A DNA stretch of 64,000 bases from Thermaceae bacterium (GTDB lineage: Bacteria > Deinococcota > Deinococci > Deinococcales > Marinithermaceae), in NCBI GenBank assembly GCA_027067955.1, contig JAMOUW010000079.1, forward strand, positions 1 to 64,000. Reading direction: 5' to 3'. This document shows positions 26,195-35,542 of the stretch, piece by piece. The translations under genes and the position numbers were made by a program. Numbering within the stretch: the first letter of the stretch is position 1; each line of letters starts with the position of its first letter. The notes under the pieces were generated by a model. It saw only the letters and a program-made list of their open reading frames with translations, made no database searches and was not told the DNA's origin.

Positions 26195-29100
26195 GTCCCA
26201 GACCGTGCGCCAGACGAAGGTTGTGGTAAAGATGCGCCGGTACCTGGAAGGCAAGGCGTCGAGCTGCTTTTGCAGGTGCTGGCGCGCTTCATCGCGCCAG
26301 CGCGCACCCTTGGGGTGATGGCGGGCGTAAGCAGCCCAAACCAGAGGCAGGTCGGGAACGCCGACCGGCCAGTCACGGCTTGCACGCAGGGCTTCCGCGC
26401 TCAACCTCCGGGCCAGATCGTGCTGGCGGGCGTCCGCTGCAGCCAGAGCCGCATGCGCCAGGCTCCGGGCCAGGTGGCCGTGTTCATTCCTTGCCTTCCA
26501 GTGGCGCGCAGCGCGCCGGAACCAGTGCAACGCTTCGGTGGGTTCACCGCGTCGCAGGTGCAGGTAGCCGCGGGTGTGGTAGGTATGACCCAGCTTGGCC
26601 TGATCTCCTATACGCTGCTGTACTTCCAGGGCCTGGTCGAGGTCGCTGACGGCGCTTTCGAAATCTCCCAGCTCTATGGCCGCCCAGGCCCTTTCCGATT
26701 GCGCTAGGGCGGCGTCTTTCTCGAGGTGCAGTTCCCCGGCCCGCTTCACCGCAGCGTCGAAGGCGCGGAAGGACGCTTCGTTGTCACCCAGCTTGAGCGA
26801 AGACAGCCCTTCGAGCTCCAGGGCATCCAGCTCGCCGCCGAAATCGCCTGCCTGCCGGGCAGCTCTGCGCAGGCTGTGCGCCTCTTCCAGTGATCGCAGG
26901 TATTCGCCCCGCAGCCACCAGCCCGTGGCCCTGTCGGCGCGGATGCGCAAAGCGAGCACGGTGTCGCCTACCGCGTGAGCTTCGGCCAGCGCGCGGGATT
27001 GTAGGGCGTCTCCTTCGGTTTTGTCGCCCAGCCGGTAGTAGAGGGCGGCCAGATTTCTCAAAGTGCGTGCGACTCCCTGCCGGTCGCCGATTTGCTCGTA
27101 GGCGTCGAGGGCCTGCTCCAGCTCTGCAAGCTGGGCTCCCGGGTCACCATGGCGGTAGTAGGTCCAGGCAAGAATGAAGTGCGCGCGCGCCTGGCAGGCC
27201 CGGTCACCTGCGCGCAAGGCGCGGGCCAGGCCCGCCTGCGCCGAGGAGAGCGCACGGGGGTAATCGCCGCGCTGGAGCAGGGCTTCGGCAAGCAGCAGCC
27301 GGGGGCGGGCCCCGCCGTCCATGCTGAGCTCGCGGAGGCGTTCCAGCTCGTTTTCGCCGAGCCTGCCCAGCCGGATTTCGAGCTCGAGCAGGTCCAGCTC
27401 TGCCCGGGAGCTTTCCTCCGGGTCCAGATTCTGTGCAAACGCAAGGGCTCTTATGAAATACGCGCGGGCGGAGAGCGGTTCGTTTGCAGCGCTGCGGGCT
27501 GCGGTGAGGAAACCGCGGGCGGCACGTTGGGGTTCACCAGCTTCCTGCCAGTGCTCGGCGGCTTCCGCCAACCTCCCCTCATCTTCGAGGGACCGGGCCC
27601 AGGCACGGTGGTACGTACGCGCCAGAGAGGGGTTGAGCGTTTCCATCACCAGCGTCCGCAGGTGTTCATGGGCTGGAGTGTAGCCCCCCGCCAGGGCCGC
27701 CGCGAGCTGGCGTTCGCGCAGCTCTTCGAGATACTGCGCGGCCTCGAGCGCGCGAATCCCCAGAACGCGCCCGAGATCCTCAGCGGGAACGGGTCGGCGT
27801 GCCACGCATATCATTTCCAGGGCATGTCTAAGCGGGTTGTCCAGGCTTTGCAGCCGGGCCCAGAGCGTCTCCCTGATGCTGCGCGGTATCGGCAGCTCGC
27901 GGTAGTCCTCGGTGGTGCGGTCGTAGGGGGTTGACCAGCCTTCGGTGCGGTGTCGCAGCTCCCCGCGCGCAAAGAGGTGCCGCAGGGTTTCCAGAATGAA
28001 GAAGGGATTTCCACCGGTAGCCGAGTGCAGCCTCCGGGCGAAGAGGCGCGCGCCATAGCGCTGGTGGGCCAGGCTTTGGATGAGGGCGTGCACCGCCTCC
28101 TCCCCGAGCGGGGGGACCTCCAGCCGGATTATGTCGTTTTCGAGAGGGGCCAGCCAGGAGGCTGCGGGACCGGGAGGAAGGGGTTTCCTGGCGGTGAGCA
28201 CGAGCTGGGTTCCGGCGCGTTCGGCCATCGGCAGCAGGTGAGCCAGCAGCTCGAGGCCCGCCGGGTCGGTCCACTGGAGATCGTCCCAGACCAGCACCGG
28301 CCCGGCCAGGGCCAGCAACACCCGGCTCACGCCCTCCAGGAATCTGGCTCGGTCCGCCGCGCCCTGCAGGGGGCGCTCCGAAGCGGGCAGGAGGTGCGGC
28401 AGCAGGCGCCCTGCTTCGCGCAGCCATACCGGGTCGAGATCCGGGACGCCCTGGGCGTTGATTCCCTGCTCGAGCGCCCGTGTCAGCCCGGCGAAAGGCA
28501 GGGAGCGGCTGGACGCCGGGTGATCTATCGCCAAGCGGCCGCCACTCCTGGCCTGATGCTCCCGGGCGAGCCGCGTTTTACCGCTGCCGGCGTCACCCAG
28601 GAGGATAACCGGGCGCGGTCGCAAGCGACCCATTTCTTCCAGCAGCCCTTCGCGCCCCACCAGCGGGGGTTTGGCGAGCGTTTCCGGAACCGGTGCGGAG
28701 GAGGGCCGGCTGGGCGTTTTTTGTTCTTTCAGCTGAAGAAAAAGCCGCTCGGTTTCCGGATCCGGTTCCAGTCCCAGCTCGCGCTCCAGGCGGCGTTTGT
28801 AAGTCAGGTACACCTGCTCTGCTTCGTCCCAGCGGCCGGAACGGGCCAGCAGCCAGAGGATGCGGCGGTGGGCTTCTTCATGAAAAGGATCCTCGGACAG
28901 CACCCGTTCCCAGAGTTGCAAAGCCTGTTTTTCCCGGCCGCTGGCTTCGCGTTGAAGCGCGAGGCGCGACAAAACCATGACCAGCCGTCCCTGCCAGTTT
29001 TCCCTTTCCAGAGCCAGCCAGTCTTCGAATACCTCCGCGCCCTCGATGCTGAAAGACTCCATGAAGGTGCCGCGCCACAAAGATGCCGCTTTCTTCCAGG

Positions 29101-29401
29101 AGCCGTCTTCCAGCGCTTCGAGAAATTCTCGTGCATCGCTGCCCACGCCGCTTAGTCCTACCTGCTCTCGTTCGACGCGGAGATGGCCTTTTAGCGGGGT
29201 CTTCTGCAACCGGTATAATTCCTGCCTCAGGCGGTGGCGGGCGGTTTTGTCGGGGGCATCCCATAGCAGCGCAGCCAGCTTGTGGCGCGGTTGCGGTCCC
29301 GGATGCAGCGTAAGGTAGGCTACCAGGGCCAAGCTGCGCAGGGTCGGTAAATGTACCCGCACCCCCGCGCACCACAGCTCGGGCGGCCCGAGCAGCAGCA
29401 T
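26189..29401 (-). CDS. SARP/BTAD-family transcriptional regulator with AAA ATPase and TPR repeats
   Basis: MLLLGPPELWCAGVRVHLPTLRSLALVAYLTLHPG...ELYRLQKTPLKG wHTH; BTAD ...RLERELGLEPDPETERL; GDAGSGKTRLA Walker A; C-terminal TPRs; the ORF could start upstream to 29488. Confidence 0.88.
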   Translation of the reverse strand: MLLLGPPELWCAGVRVHLPTLRSLALVAYLTLHPGPQPRHKLAALLWDAPDKTARHRLRQELYRLQKTPLKGHLRVEREQVGLSGVGSDAREFLEALEDGSWKKAASLWRGTFMESFSIEGAEVFEDWLALERENWQGRLVMVLSRLALQREASGREKQALQLWERVLSEDPFHEEAHRRILWLLARSGRWDEAEQVYLTYKRRLERELGLEPDPETERLFLQLKEQKTPSRPSSAPVPETLAKPPLVGREGLLEEMGRLRPRPVILLGDAGSGKTRLAREHQARSGGRLAIDHPASSRSLPFAGLTRALEQGINAQGVPDLDPVWLREAGRLLPHLLPASERPLQGAADRARFLEGVSRVLLALAGPVLVWDDLQWTDPAGLELLAHLLPMAERAGTQLVLTARKPLPPGPAASWLAPLENDIIRLEVPPLGEEAVHALIQSLAHQRYGARLFARRLHSATGGNPFFILETLRHLFARGELRHRTEGWSTPYDRTTEDYRELPIPRSIRETLWARLQSLDNPLRHALEMICVARRPVPAEDLGRVLGIRALEAAQYLEELRERQLAAALAGGYTPAHEHLRTLVMETLNPSLARTYHRAWARSLEDEGRLAEAAEHWQEAGEPQRAARGFLTAARSAANEPLSARAYFIRALAFAQNLDPEESSRAELDLLELEIRLGRLGENELERLRELSMDGGARPRLLLAEALLQRGDYPRALSSAQAGLARALRAGDRACQARAHFILAWTYYRHGDPGAQLAELEQALDAYEQIGDRQGVARTLRNLAALYYRLGDKTEGDALQSRALAEAHAVGDTVLALRIRADRATGWWLRGEYLRSLEEAHSLRRAARQAGDFGGELDALELEGLSSLKLGDNEASFRAFDAAVKRAGELHLEKDAALAQSERAWAAIELGDFESAVSDLDQALEVQQRIGDQAKLGHTYHTRGYLHLRRGEPTEALHWFRRAARHWKARNEHGHLARSLAHAALAAADARQHDLARRLSAEALRASRDWPVGVPDLPLVWAAYARHHPKGARWRDEARQHLQKQLDALPSRYRRIFTTTFVWRTVWDL

Positions 29402-29438
29402 CCGGCATTCGCCAGCCACATCATCATCTTGCAACGCC

Positions 29439-30170
29439 CTAGCGCCGGTTTTGGTGCAGGAGCCGCGCCCGCTCCACGGCGAATGCAAAGCGCGCCAGGC
29501 GCAGCGCCCGTGGCCAGCGTTTGGGATCCGTACCTACCCGCAGCAGCCATTCCAGCCCCAGGTGTCGCGACCAGCCTGGCATGCGCCTGGCGGTACCTGC
29601 GAGAACGTCGAGGGTGCCGCCGACTCCTATCATCACCGGCACTCCCAGCGCTTGCTTGTTGCGCCACAAGAAGGTTTCCTGCCGTTCCCCCAGCCCCGCC
29701 AGCAAAAGGTTGGCGCCACTGGCTGCGATCGCCTGCACTGTATTGGTTTCGTCGGTGAAGTATCCGTGCTGAACCCCAACCACCTGTGCCCCTGCTTTTT
29801 CGGCCGCGCCGGCCGCCCGCTTGGCAACACCGGGCCTGCCACCCAGCAGAAAAACCCGCAGTCGCGGCCCCAGGTCTCCAAAGAGCCGCTCGGTCAGATC
29901 GACGCCGGTTACCCTGTCGGGGAGTTTTTTCCCGTTCAATCTCCTGACAGCCCAAAGTATACCCACCCCATCGGCGGTAACCAGCTCCGCCTCTTGGATG
30001 GCCCGGTGCAGCTCGGGATCGTGTTCGCTGCGGACGACGATCTCGGGGTTCAGAGTGATCACCTGTGCCGGTTTAGTGCCCTCCAGGCGCTTTGCAATCC
30101 AGGCAACCGCCTCTTCCATCGAAACCGGGTCTAGCGGCAGCCCCAATATTTGTATACGCGCCGTGATCAT
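29439..30170 (-). CDS. WecG/TagA/CpsF-family glycosyltransferase
   Basis: VITLNPEIVVRSEHDPELHRAIQEAELVTADGVGILWAVR...RVTGVDL. Confidence 0.93.
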   Translation of the reverse strand: MITARIQILGLPLDPVSMEEAVAWIAKRLEGTKPAQVITLNPEIVVRSEHDPELHRAIQEAELVTADGVGILWAVRRLNGKKLPDRVTGVDLTERLFGDLGPRLRVFLLGGRPGVAKRAAGAAEKAGAQVVGVQHGYFTDETNTVQAIAASGANLLLAGLGERQETFLWRNKQALGVPVMIGVGGTLDVLAGTARRMPGWSRHLGLEWLLRVGTDPKRWPRALRLARFAFAVERARLLHQNRR

Positions 30171-30892
30171 GGGGAAGCGGTAAAACGAAACAAACGCTCT
30201 GATCCTGTTTGTTCGCTGCCGGCCAGGATGGGCAGGTTGCGGTCGGCGCCGACGCGGCTTGCCGCCACCAGATCGTCCTCGAATCCCATGCCAAGCAGGT
30301 AGCGGCCCGAAGCGGAGGTCATCAGTGCTTCCAGCGGATTCGCAAATGCCACCGGAAGTGCGGCGCTCAAGCGCGCTGCGTCCCCGAGGGAGAGGGGGAC
30401 CTGTCTTGAGGCCAGGGCGCGTACCAGCAGACCGGCGGCGAAAGCGTCGTCAAGAGCTTCGGTTCCCCGAAAGCCCGCGCATACAACCGCCACCCGTTCG
30501 GGCGCGGCTTCCACCAGTTTTTCGACGATGAGCGGCGCATTACGCAGCGAGGCCAGCCAGACACCGTTCGCGTGCTCGACGCTTTCCAGGGCTGCAGGAA
30601 GATTGTCACTGGTAAAGAAGACCCTGCGCCCGTCTACATCGAGCTGTTCCAGGGCCGCTGGAGAGGTTCCATGATGGAAGCCTTCGGGGGGGAGTCCTTC
30701 CCTTTCTCCCAGGAGCAAGTCGCCTGTACGGGCGCGGTCTCGCAGCACCCCGGTGCTGCTGGCCACCCAGACCTCCCGCGCACCGTTTTCGAGCAATATG
30801 GTGATCGAAGTGGTGGCGCGCAGGGCGTCTACGACCACGATCAGCTCGTCGTGATAGGGAGGGCGGGGGGCTAGGTCTACGCGTAGGCGCAT
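30167..30892 (-). CDS. 2-phosphosulfolactate phosphatase-like (ComB family), diverged copy 2
   Basis: IVVVDALRATTSITILLENGA...GEREGLPPEGFHHGTSP; TTTNGT motif replaced by FTSDNL. Confidence 0.8.
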   Translation of the reverse strand: MRLRVDLAPRPPYHDELIVVVDALRATTSITILLENGAREVWVASSTGVLRDRARTGDLLLGEREGLPPEGFHHGTSPAALEQLDVDGRRVFFTSDNLPAALESVEHANGVWLASLRNAPLIVEKLVEAAPERVAVVCAGFRGTEALDDAFAAGLLVRALASRQVPLSLGDAARLSAALPVAFANPLEALMTSASGRYLLGMGFEDDLVAASRVGADRNLPILAGSEQTGSERLFRFTASP

Positions 30893-30919
30893 TTCGTTAG
30901 CGATTGTAAACCCTGGGGG

Positions 30920-31444
30920 CTAATCCCGCAGCAGCAGAGTGGGTTCATCGCCGAGCGGGGGGAGGTCGTCCAGACTGCTGAGCCCGAAAACCTCTAGAAA
31001 ACGCAGTGTCGTTCCGTAAAGACGGGGTCGGCCGACAGCAGGTTTTTCCCCCACAACTTCTACGAGCCCGCGTTCCAGCAGGCCTTCCATGACCGCGTCC
31101 GAGTTCTTTCCGCGCATGGCTTCCACCTCGGCCCGGGTTATCGGTTGGTGGTAGGCAACTATCGCCAGCACCTCCAGCGCGGCAGCGCTAAGCCGCGGCG
31201 GTTTTGGGCGCAGTGTTCGGCGGGCCCGTTCTACGTAGCGGGGATGGACAATAAGACGCCATCCGCCAGCGACCTCCTCCAGAACCACACCGTGGGTTCC
31301 GCTTTCGAGGGTGCGTTCCAGTCTTCTTATGAGCTGGCGCGTTTCCTCTTCGCTGCGGTCCAGCCCCCGGGCCAGATCCTGTGTTGAGAGCGGTTTACCG
31401 GCCGCGAAGAACACCGCCAGCAGTTCAGCCAGGGTTTCGTTCAC
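30920..31444 (-). CDS. scpB: segregation and condensation protein B
   Basis: LAVFFAAGKPLSTQDLA...LSAAALEVLAIVAYHQPITRAEVEAMRGKNSDAVMEGLLERGLV. Confidence 0.95.
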   Translation of the reverse strand: MNETLAELLAVFFAAGKPLSTQDLARGLDRSEEETRQLIRRLERTLESGTHGVVLEEVAGGWRLIVHPRYVERARRTLRPKPPRLSAAALEVLAIVAYHQPITRAEVEAMRGKNSDAVMEGLLERGLVEVVGEKPAVGRPRLYGTTLRFLEVFGLSSLDDLPPLGDEPTLLLRD

Positions 31445-32034
31445 GTATCCTCCAAGATCGCGAGCACTTTCTCTGCGGGAACGGCCCCGGTGCGCAAGAT
31501 TTCACCTGAAACCAAATCCACCACTGTGGATGCACGTCGCCCTTTTGGTTCTCCCGGATGGATCCGCCCCACCCAGTCAGCGTAACGCATTGCGTCCCGG
31601 TAGCTGAGTACAGGAGGCTCGCCGCTGCGGTTGAGGCTGGTGGCGGCGACATATCCCCCCAATGCGGCCAGCAGGCGGCGCAGTTCGGGGTCGGCAGGAA
31701 CGCGCAGACCCACCTTTCCCTCCCGGACGCAGGTGGTTGGCGCCAGCGTAGAAGCCGGGGCGACGATCGTAAGGCCTCCGGGCCAGAAGGCCGCTGCCAG
31801 ACGCTTGAACTTTTTTGCCCAGTCTCCGTCGTCTACGAGCCGGCGTGCGGACTCGTGGTCTGCTGCCAGAAGCTGCAACGGTTTTTCGGGCGGGCGGTGT
31901 TTCAGATGGTACACACGCTCCACCGCTTCGGGGAGATCGGCGCGCGCCAGGAGCCCCCAGGTCGTGTCGGTGGGCCAGGCCAGCAGGTCTCCGGCGATCA
32001 AGGTTTGCAGGCTATATTCAAACTCGGACGCCAC
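31441..32034 (-). CDS. Sua5/YciO/YrdC-family protein (threonylcarbamoyl-AMP synthase type)
   Basis: LAWPTDTTWGLLARADLPEAVERVYHLKHRPPEKPL...GLRVPADPELRRLL...ATSLNRSGEPP. Confidence 0.9.
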   Translation of the reverse strand: MASEFEYSLQTLIAGDLLAWPTDTTWGLLARADLPEAVERVYHLKHRPPEKPLQLLAADHESARRLVDDGDWAKKFKRLAAAFWPGGLTIVAPASTLAPTTCVREGKVGLRVPADPELRRLLAALGGYVAATSLNRSGEPPVLSYRDAMRYADWVGRIHPGEPKGRRASTVVDLVSGEILRTGAVPAEKVLAILEDT

Positions 32035-32039
32035 TAAGG

Positions 32040-32046
32040 TATACTA
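32040..32046. promoter_or_regulatory. interlocked divergent -10 elements: TATACT (plus, 32040-32045) and TAGTAT (minus, complement 32041-32046)
   Basis: minus TAGTAT-N6-GTG (32034); plus TATACT-N10-ATG (32056). Confidence 0.65.
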
Positions 32047-32055
32047 TCGGTTAAG

Positions 32056-33276
32056 ATGCCTCTGTATCACTATCGAGCCAAGGACCGCCAAGGGCGTTCC
32101 ATAGCGGCGACAATCGAAGCCGAAGACATCCGCACTGCAGCCAAGATCCTGCGCGAAAAGGGTTACTTCATTTCCGAACTGAAAGAGCCCGGCAAGGGGC
32201 TCCAGGCGGAACTCAAGATCCCCGGCCTGGACCGGGGCCCCGGTCTCAAGGACGTCGCCATTTTCAGCCGTCAGCTGGCAACGATGCTCTCCGCGGGTTT
32301 GCCTATCGTGCAGGCCCTCGCAATCCTGGAACGCCAGACCGAGAACAAAGGTTTTCAGAAAATCATCAAGGAAGTCCGCAGTGATGTGGAAGGAGGGTCC
32401 AATTTCAGCGATGCACTACAAAAGCACTCTACATTTAGCCGTTTGTACATAAACCTGGTGCGCGCCGGCGAAACCTCGGGCACGCTAGACGGCGTTCTCG
32501 ACCGCCTCGCCACCTTCCTGGAAAAGGATCTTGAATTGCGCGGCAAGATCAAGTCCGCGATGACATACCCGGTGATCGTATTCGTCTTCGCTATCCTCGT
32601 CACCTACTTCCTTCTCACCGGGATCGTGCCGCAGTTCGCGCAGATCCTCACCGACCTGGGTTCTGAGCTGCCGCTGCTGACACGCTTCCTGATCGCTGTG
32701 TCGGACCTGCTGCAGAGAGGGACCCCCTTACTTATCCTCGGCGCGATCGTTCTTACGCTGGCGTACCGCTTCTATTACAAGACCGAGCGCGGGCGCCGCG
32801 TTATCGACCGCATCAAGCTGCGCCTGCCCGTTTTCGGTCCGCTGATCAAGAAGAGCGCCATCGCGCGCTTCAGCCGCACTTTTGGCCTGCTTATCACCAG
32901 CGGTGTGAACGTGGTTGAGGCTATAGACATCACCCGCGGGACTGCCGCCAACGCCATCGTGGAAGACATTCTGGATGAAACCAAGGAGGCCATTCAGGTC
33001 GGTGAGCCCATTCACTCCACCTTGTTGCGTTACCCCGTCGTTTTCCCGCCGATGGTTTCCTCCATGATTGCTATCGGCGAAGAAACGGGCGCTTTGGATA
33101 CGATGCTGCAAAAGGTGGCGGACTTCTACGAGCGCGAAGTGGATGAAGCTGTAGCCAGCCTTACCGCGGCAATCGAGCCGATGATGATCATTTTCCTGGG
33201 TTTCATCGTGGGTACGATCGTGGCGGGTATGTTCCTGCCCCTCTTCCAGATCATCAACACCTTGTCGGCCGGTTAA
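32056..33276 (+). CDS. pilC: type II secretion/type IV pilus inner membrane protein, PilC/GspF family
   Basis: YHYRAKDRQGR...FSRQLATMLSAGLPIVQALAILE...MISSMIAIGEETG-like; C-terminal TM. Confidence 0.95.
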   Translation: MPLYHYRAKDRQGRSIAATIEAEDIRTAAKILREKGYFISELKEPGKGLQAELKIPGLDRGPGLKDVAIFSRQLATMLSAGLPIVQALAILERQTENKGFQKIIKEVRSDVEGGSNFSDALQKHSTFSRLYINLVRAGETSGTLDGVLDRLATFLEKDLELRGKIKSAMTYPVIVFVFAILVTYFLLTGIVPQFAQILTDLGSELPLLTRFLIAVSDLLQRGTPLLILGAIVLTLAYRFYYKTERGRRVIDRIKLRLPVFGPLIKKSAIARFSRTFGLLITSGVNVVEAIDITRGTAANAIVEDILDETKEAIQVGEPIHSTLLRYPVVFPPMVSSMIAIGEETGALDTMLQKVADFYEREVDEAVASLTAAIEPMMIIFLGFIVGTIVAGMFLPLFQIINTLSAG

Positions 33277-33291
33277 CGCATCGGGTTCTAC

Positions 33292-33318
33292 ACGGGCGGT
33301 GCGTGCGCCGCCCGTTTT
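33292..33318 (+). terminator. intrinsic terminator after pilC
   Basis: ACGGGCGG...CCGCCCGT 8-bp stem followed by TTTT. Confidence 0.75.
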
Positions 33319-33344
33319 CCGTGGTGCGGTAAGATGGGCGCGGT

Positions 33345-34781
33345 ATGGATGCCGTTTCTCTTGCCCGCCAGGTTAATGACGGAAAGCTCGATCCGCGTGA
33401 TGTAGTGCACGACTCTCTGGCGCGCATCCAGCGACTGGATTCCCGAGTGCGCGCATTCCTGAGAACAAATCCCCAGGCCGAGTCCGAAGCGGAGCGGGTC
33501 GGACGGCGGGTGCAGGAGGGGGGGTCATTGCCGTTAGCGGGGGTGCCGGTTGCGGTCAAGGACAACCTGGTCACCCGGGGACTGGAAACTACCTGTGCAT
33601 CGGCTATTCTCGAGGGCTTCCTTCCCCCTTACGACGCCACCGTGATCAGCCGTTTGCGCGCCGCCGGTGCGGTAATCATAGGAAAGACGAACCTGGACGA
33701 ATTCGCCATGGGGTCGTCTACTGAGTATTCGCACTACGGAGCGACCCGTAATCCCTGGGATCTGGACCGGGTACCCGGTGGCTCCTCCGGGGGTTCGGCT
33801 GCGGCGGTAGCTGCAGGATTCGTGCCCGTGGCACTGGGTTCTGATACCGGCGGCTCTGTCAGGCAACCGGCTGCATTTACCGGTACGCTTGGCTTCAAGC
33901 CCACGTACGGCCGTATTTCGCGCTATGGGCTCGTAGCTTTTGCTTCCAGTCTCGACCAGGTGGGAACGTTTGCTCGCTCCACCGCGGATCTGGCGCTCAT
34001 CAGCCGGGTGCTGATGGGGCACGACCCCGCCGATGCCACCAGCCTCCAGGAGGCGGTCCCCGAGCTGGCCGCCGATCCGGTCTCTGCGCGTGGTTTGAAG
34101 ATCGGTCTGGTGCGCGAGACCCTTAGCGAAGGAAATAGCGACGGCGTCCTGGACGCAATCGATCGTTTTCGCAAACTTCTTGAAACTGAAGGGGTGCGCT
34201 TCGTCGAGGTGTCGCTGCCGAGTTTGCGATACGCGCTGGCCGCCTACTATCTGGTCGCAACCGCCGAGGCGAGTAGCAACCTCGCCCGCTATGACGGCGT
34301 GCACTATGGAAAGAGGGAAGCCGCTGGCGATGTGGGCGGCTTACTGCAGCAGACCCGCGAAAAGGGGTTCGGCCCTGAGGTGAAGCGCCGTATCCTAATG
34401 GGCACCTTTGCATTGTCGTCTGGTTATTACGACGCTTATTACGGGCGGGCGCTGCGGGCGCGCCGCAGGCTGGCCCTGGAGTTTGCGCAGGCCTTTGCAG
34501 AAGTGGACTTACTGCTTACCCCCACCACCCCCACTCCCGCCTTCCCGCTCGCTTCAAGGCTGGCCGATCCCATGGAGATGTACTTGTCGGACGTGGATAC
34601 CGTCGCCGTCAACCTTGCAGGGTTGCCCGCACTCTCGTTGCCGGCCGGTTTTGAAGCAGGCTTGCCATTGGGGCTGCAGCTTATTGCTCCGGCCCTGATG
34701 GAAGACCGGCTTTTCGATATAGCGGCCCTCTTTGAAGAGGTCACCGAAGGTGCCTACCTGCAACTAGCCCCCCTTGACTGA
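33345..34781 (+). CDS. amidase / Asp-tRNA(Asn)/Glu-tRNA(Gln) amidotransferase subunit A-like
   Basis: GVPVAVKDNLVTRGLETTCAS...GSSTEYSHYGATRNPWDLDRVPGGSSGGSAAAVAAG...GSDTGGSVRQPAAF amidase signature. Confidence 0.9.
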   Translation: MDAVSLARQVNDGKLDPRDVVHDSLARIQRLDSRVRAFLRTNPQAESEAERVGRRVQEGGSLPLAGVPVAVKDNLVTRGLETTCASAILEGFLPPYDATVISRLRAAGAVIIGKTNLDEFAMGSSTEYSHYGATRNPWDLDRVPGGSSGGSAAAVAAGFVPVALGSDTGGSVRQPAAFTGTLGFKPTYGRISRYGLVAFASSLDQVGTFARSTADLALISRVLMGHDPADATSLQEAVPELAADPVSARGLKIGLVRETLSEGNSDGVLDAIDRFRKLLETEGVRFVEVSLPSLRYALAAYYLVATAEASSNLARYDGVHYGKREAAGDVGGLLQQTREKGFGPEVKRRILMGTFALSSGYYDAYYGRALRARRRLALEFAQAFAEVDLLLTPTTPTPAFPLASRLADPMEMYLSDVDTVAVNLAGLPALSLPAGFEAGLPLGLQLIAPALMEDRLFDIAALFEEVTEGAYLQLAPLD

Positions 34782-34783
34782 TC

Positions 34784-35542
34784 ATGGTTCCCGTTGAGTA
34801 TCGCATGGCCGCGCGCGTGGCCCGCTTTTTGCGCGAAGCAGGCGGGCCACGCAGTGCGCGTGAAATAGCGTACCGGGCGCTGGCCATGCCTTCCGTTGCG
34901 GCAGCGCGACTGGAAAGGGTCATCGAACCGGTGCTGGACGGCCGCTTCTTCCGCGAGACGGAGGAACTGGGGTTATGGGAATGGCGCTACTCACTGCCCC
35001 GGGATGGAGAGGCGCTGGTGGTGCTCGACCTGGAAACTACCGGGCTGTCGCCGAGCGAAAATGAAATCATTGAGATCGCACTGATGCGCGTGGAGTCTGA
35101 CCGCATAGAGCGGTTTTCCCGTTTGGTTGACCCCGGCGTTCCGATACCTCCTTTTATAACCAAGCTCACGGGAATAACCAGCGCGGACGTGGCCGGAAAG
35201 CCGGATGTTTACAGCGTGTTGGAGGAGGCCCTGCCCTATTTGGACGGCGCGGTGCTGGTCATTCAGAACGCGCCCTTCGATATGGGTTTTTTGCGACCTC
35301 GGGCACGCCGCTTGGGTGTTAAGATACATAACGAAGTTGTCGATACCGTGCAGTGGGCCAGGCGCGCACTGCCGCTCTTGAAGCGAAGAAGGCTGGATTG
35401 TTTGGTCAGGGCTTTTGAAGTTTCGATTCAAACCGGGGCGCGTCACCGCGCCCTGTGGGACGCGGAGGCCACTTGGGCAGTAATGCGGGAGATGTACTTC
35501 ATCCTTACCGCCGGGAAGCCCAAGAAGGTGCTGGAGGTGTAG
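34784..35542 (+). CDS. DnaQ-like 3'-5' exonuclease
   Basis: VVLDLETTGLSPSENEIIEIAL...ITKLTGITSADV...VIQNAPFDMGFL...HRALWDAEAT. Confidence 0.9.
   Translation: MVPVEYRMAARVARFLREAGGPRSAREIAYRALAMPSVAAARLERVIEPVLDGRFFRETEELGLWEWRYSLPRDGEALVVLDLETTGLSPSENEIIEIALMRVESDRIERFSRLVDPGVPIPPFITKLTGITSADVAGKPDVYSVLEEALPYLDGAVLVIQNAPFDMGFLRPRARRLGVKIHNEVVDTVQWARRALPLLKRRRLDCLVRAFEVSIQTGARHRALWDAEATWAVMREMYFILTAGKPKKVLEV

Noticed and set aside
27950-29155. 401-aa ORF antisense to the SARP regulator
   Set aside because: Shadow ORF; the opposite strand encodes clear Walker A, BTAD and TPR features
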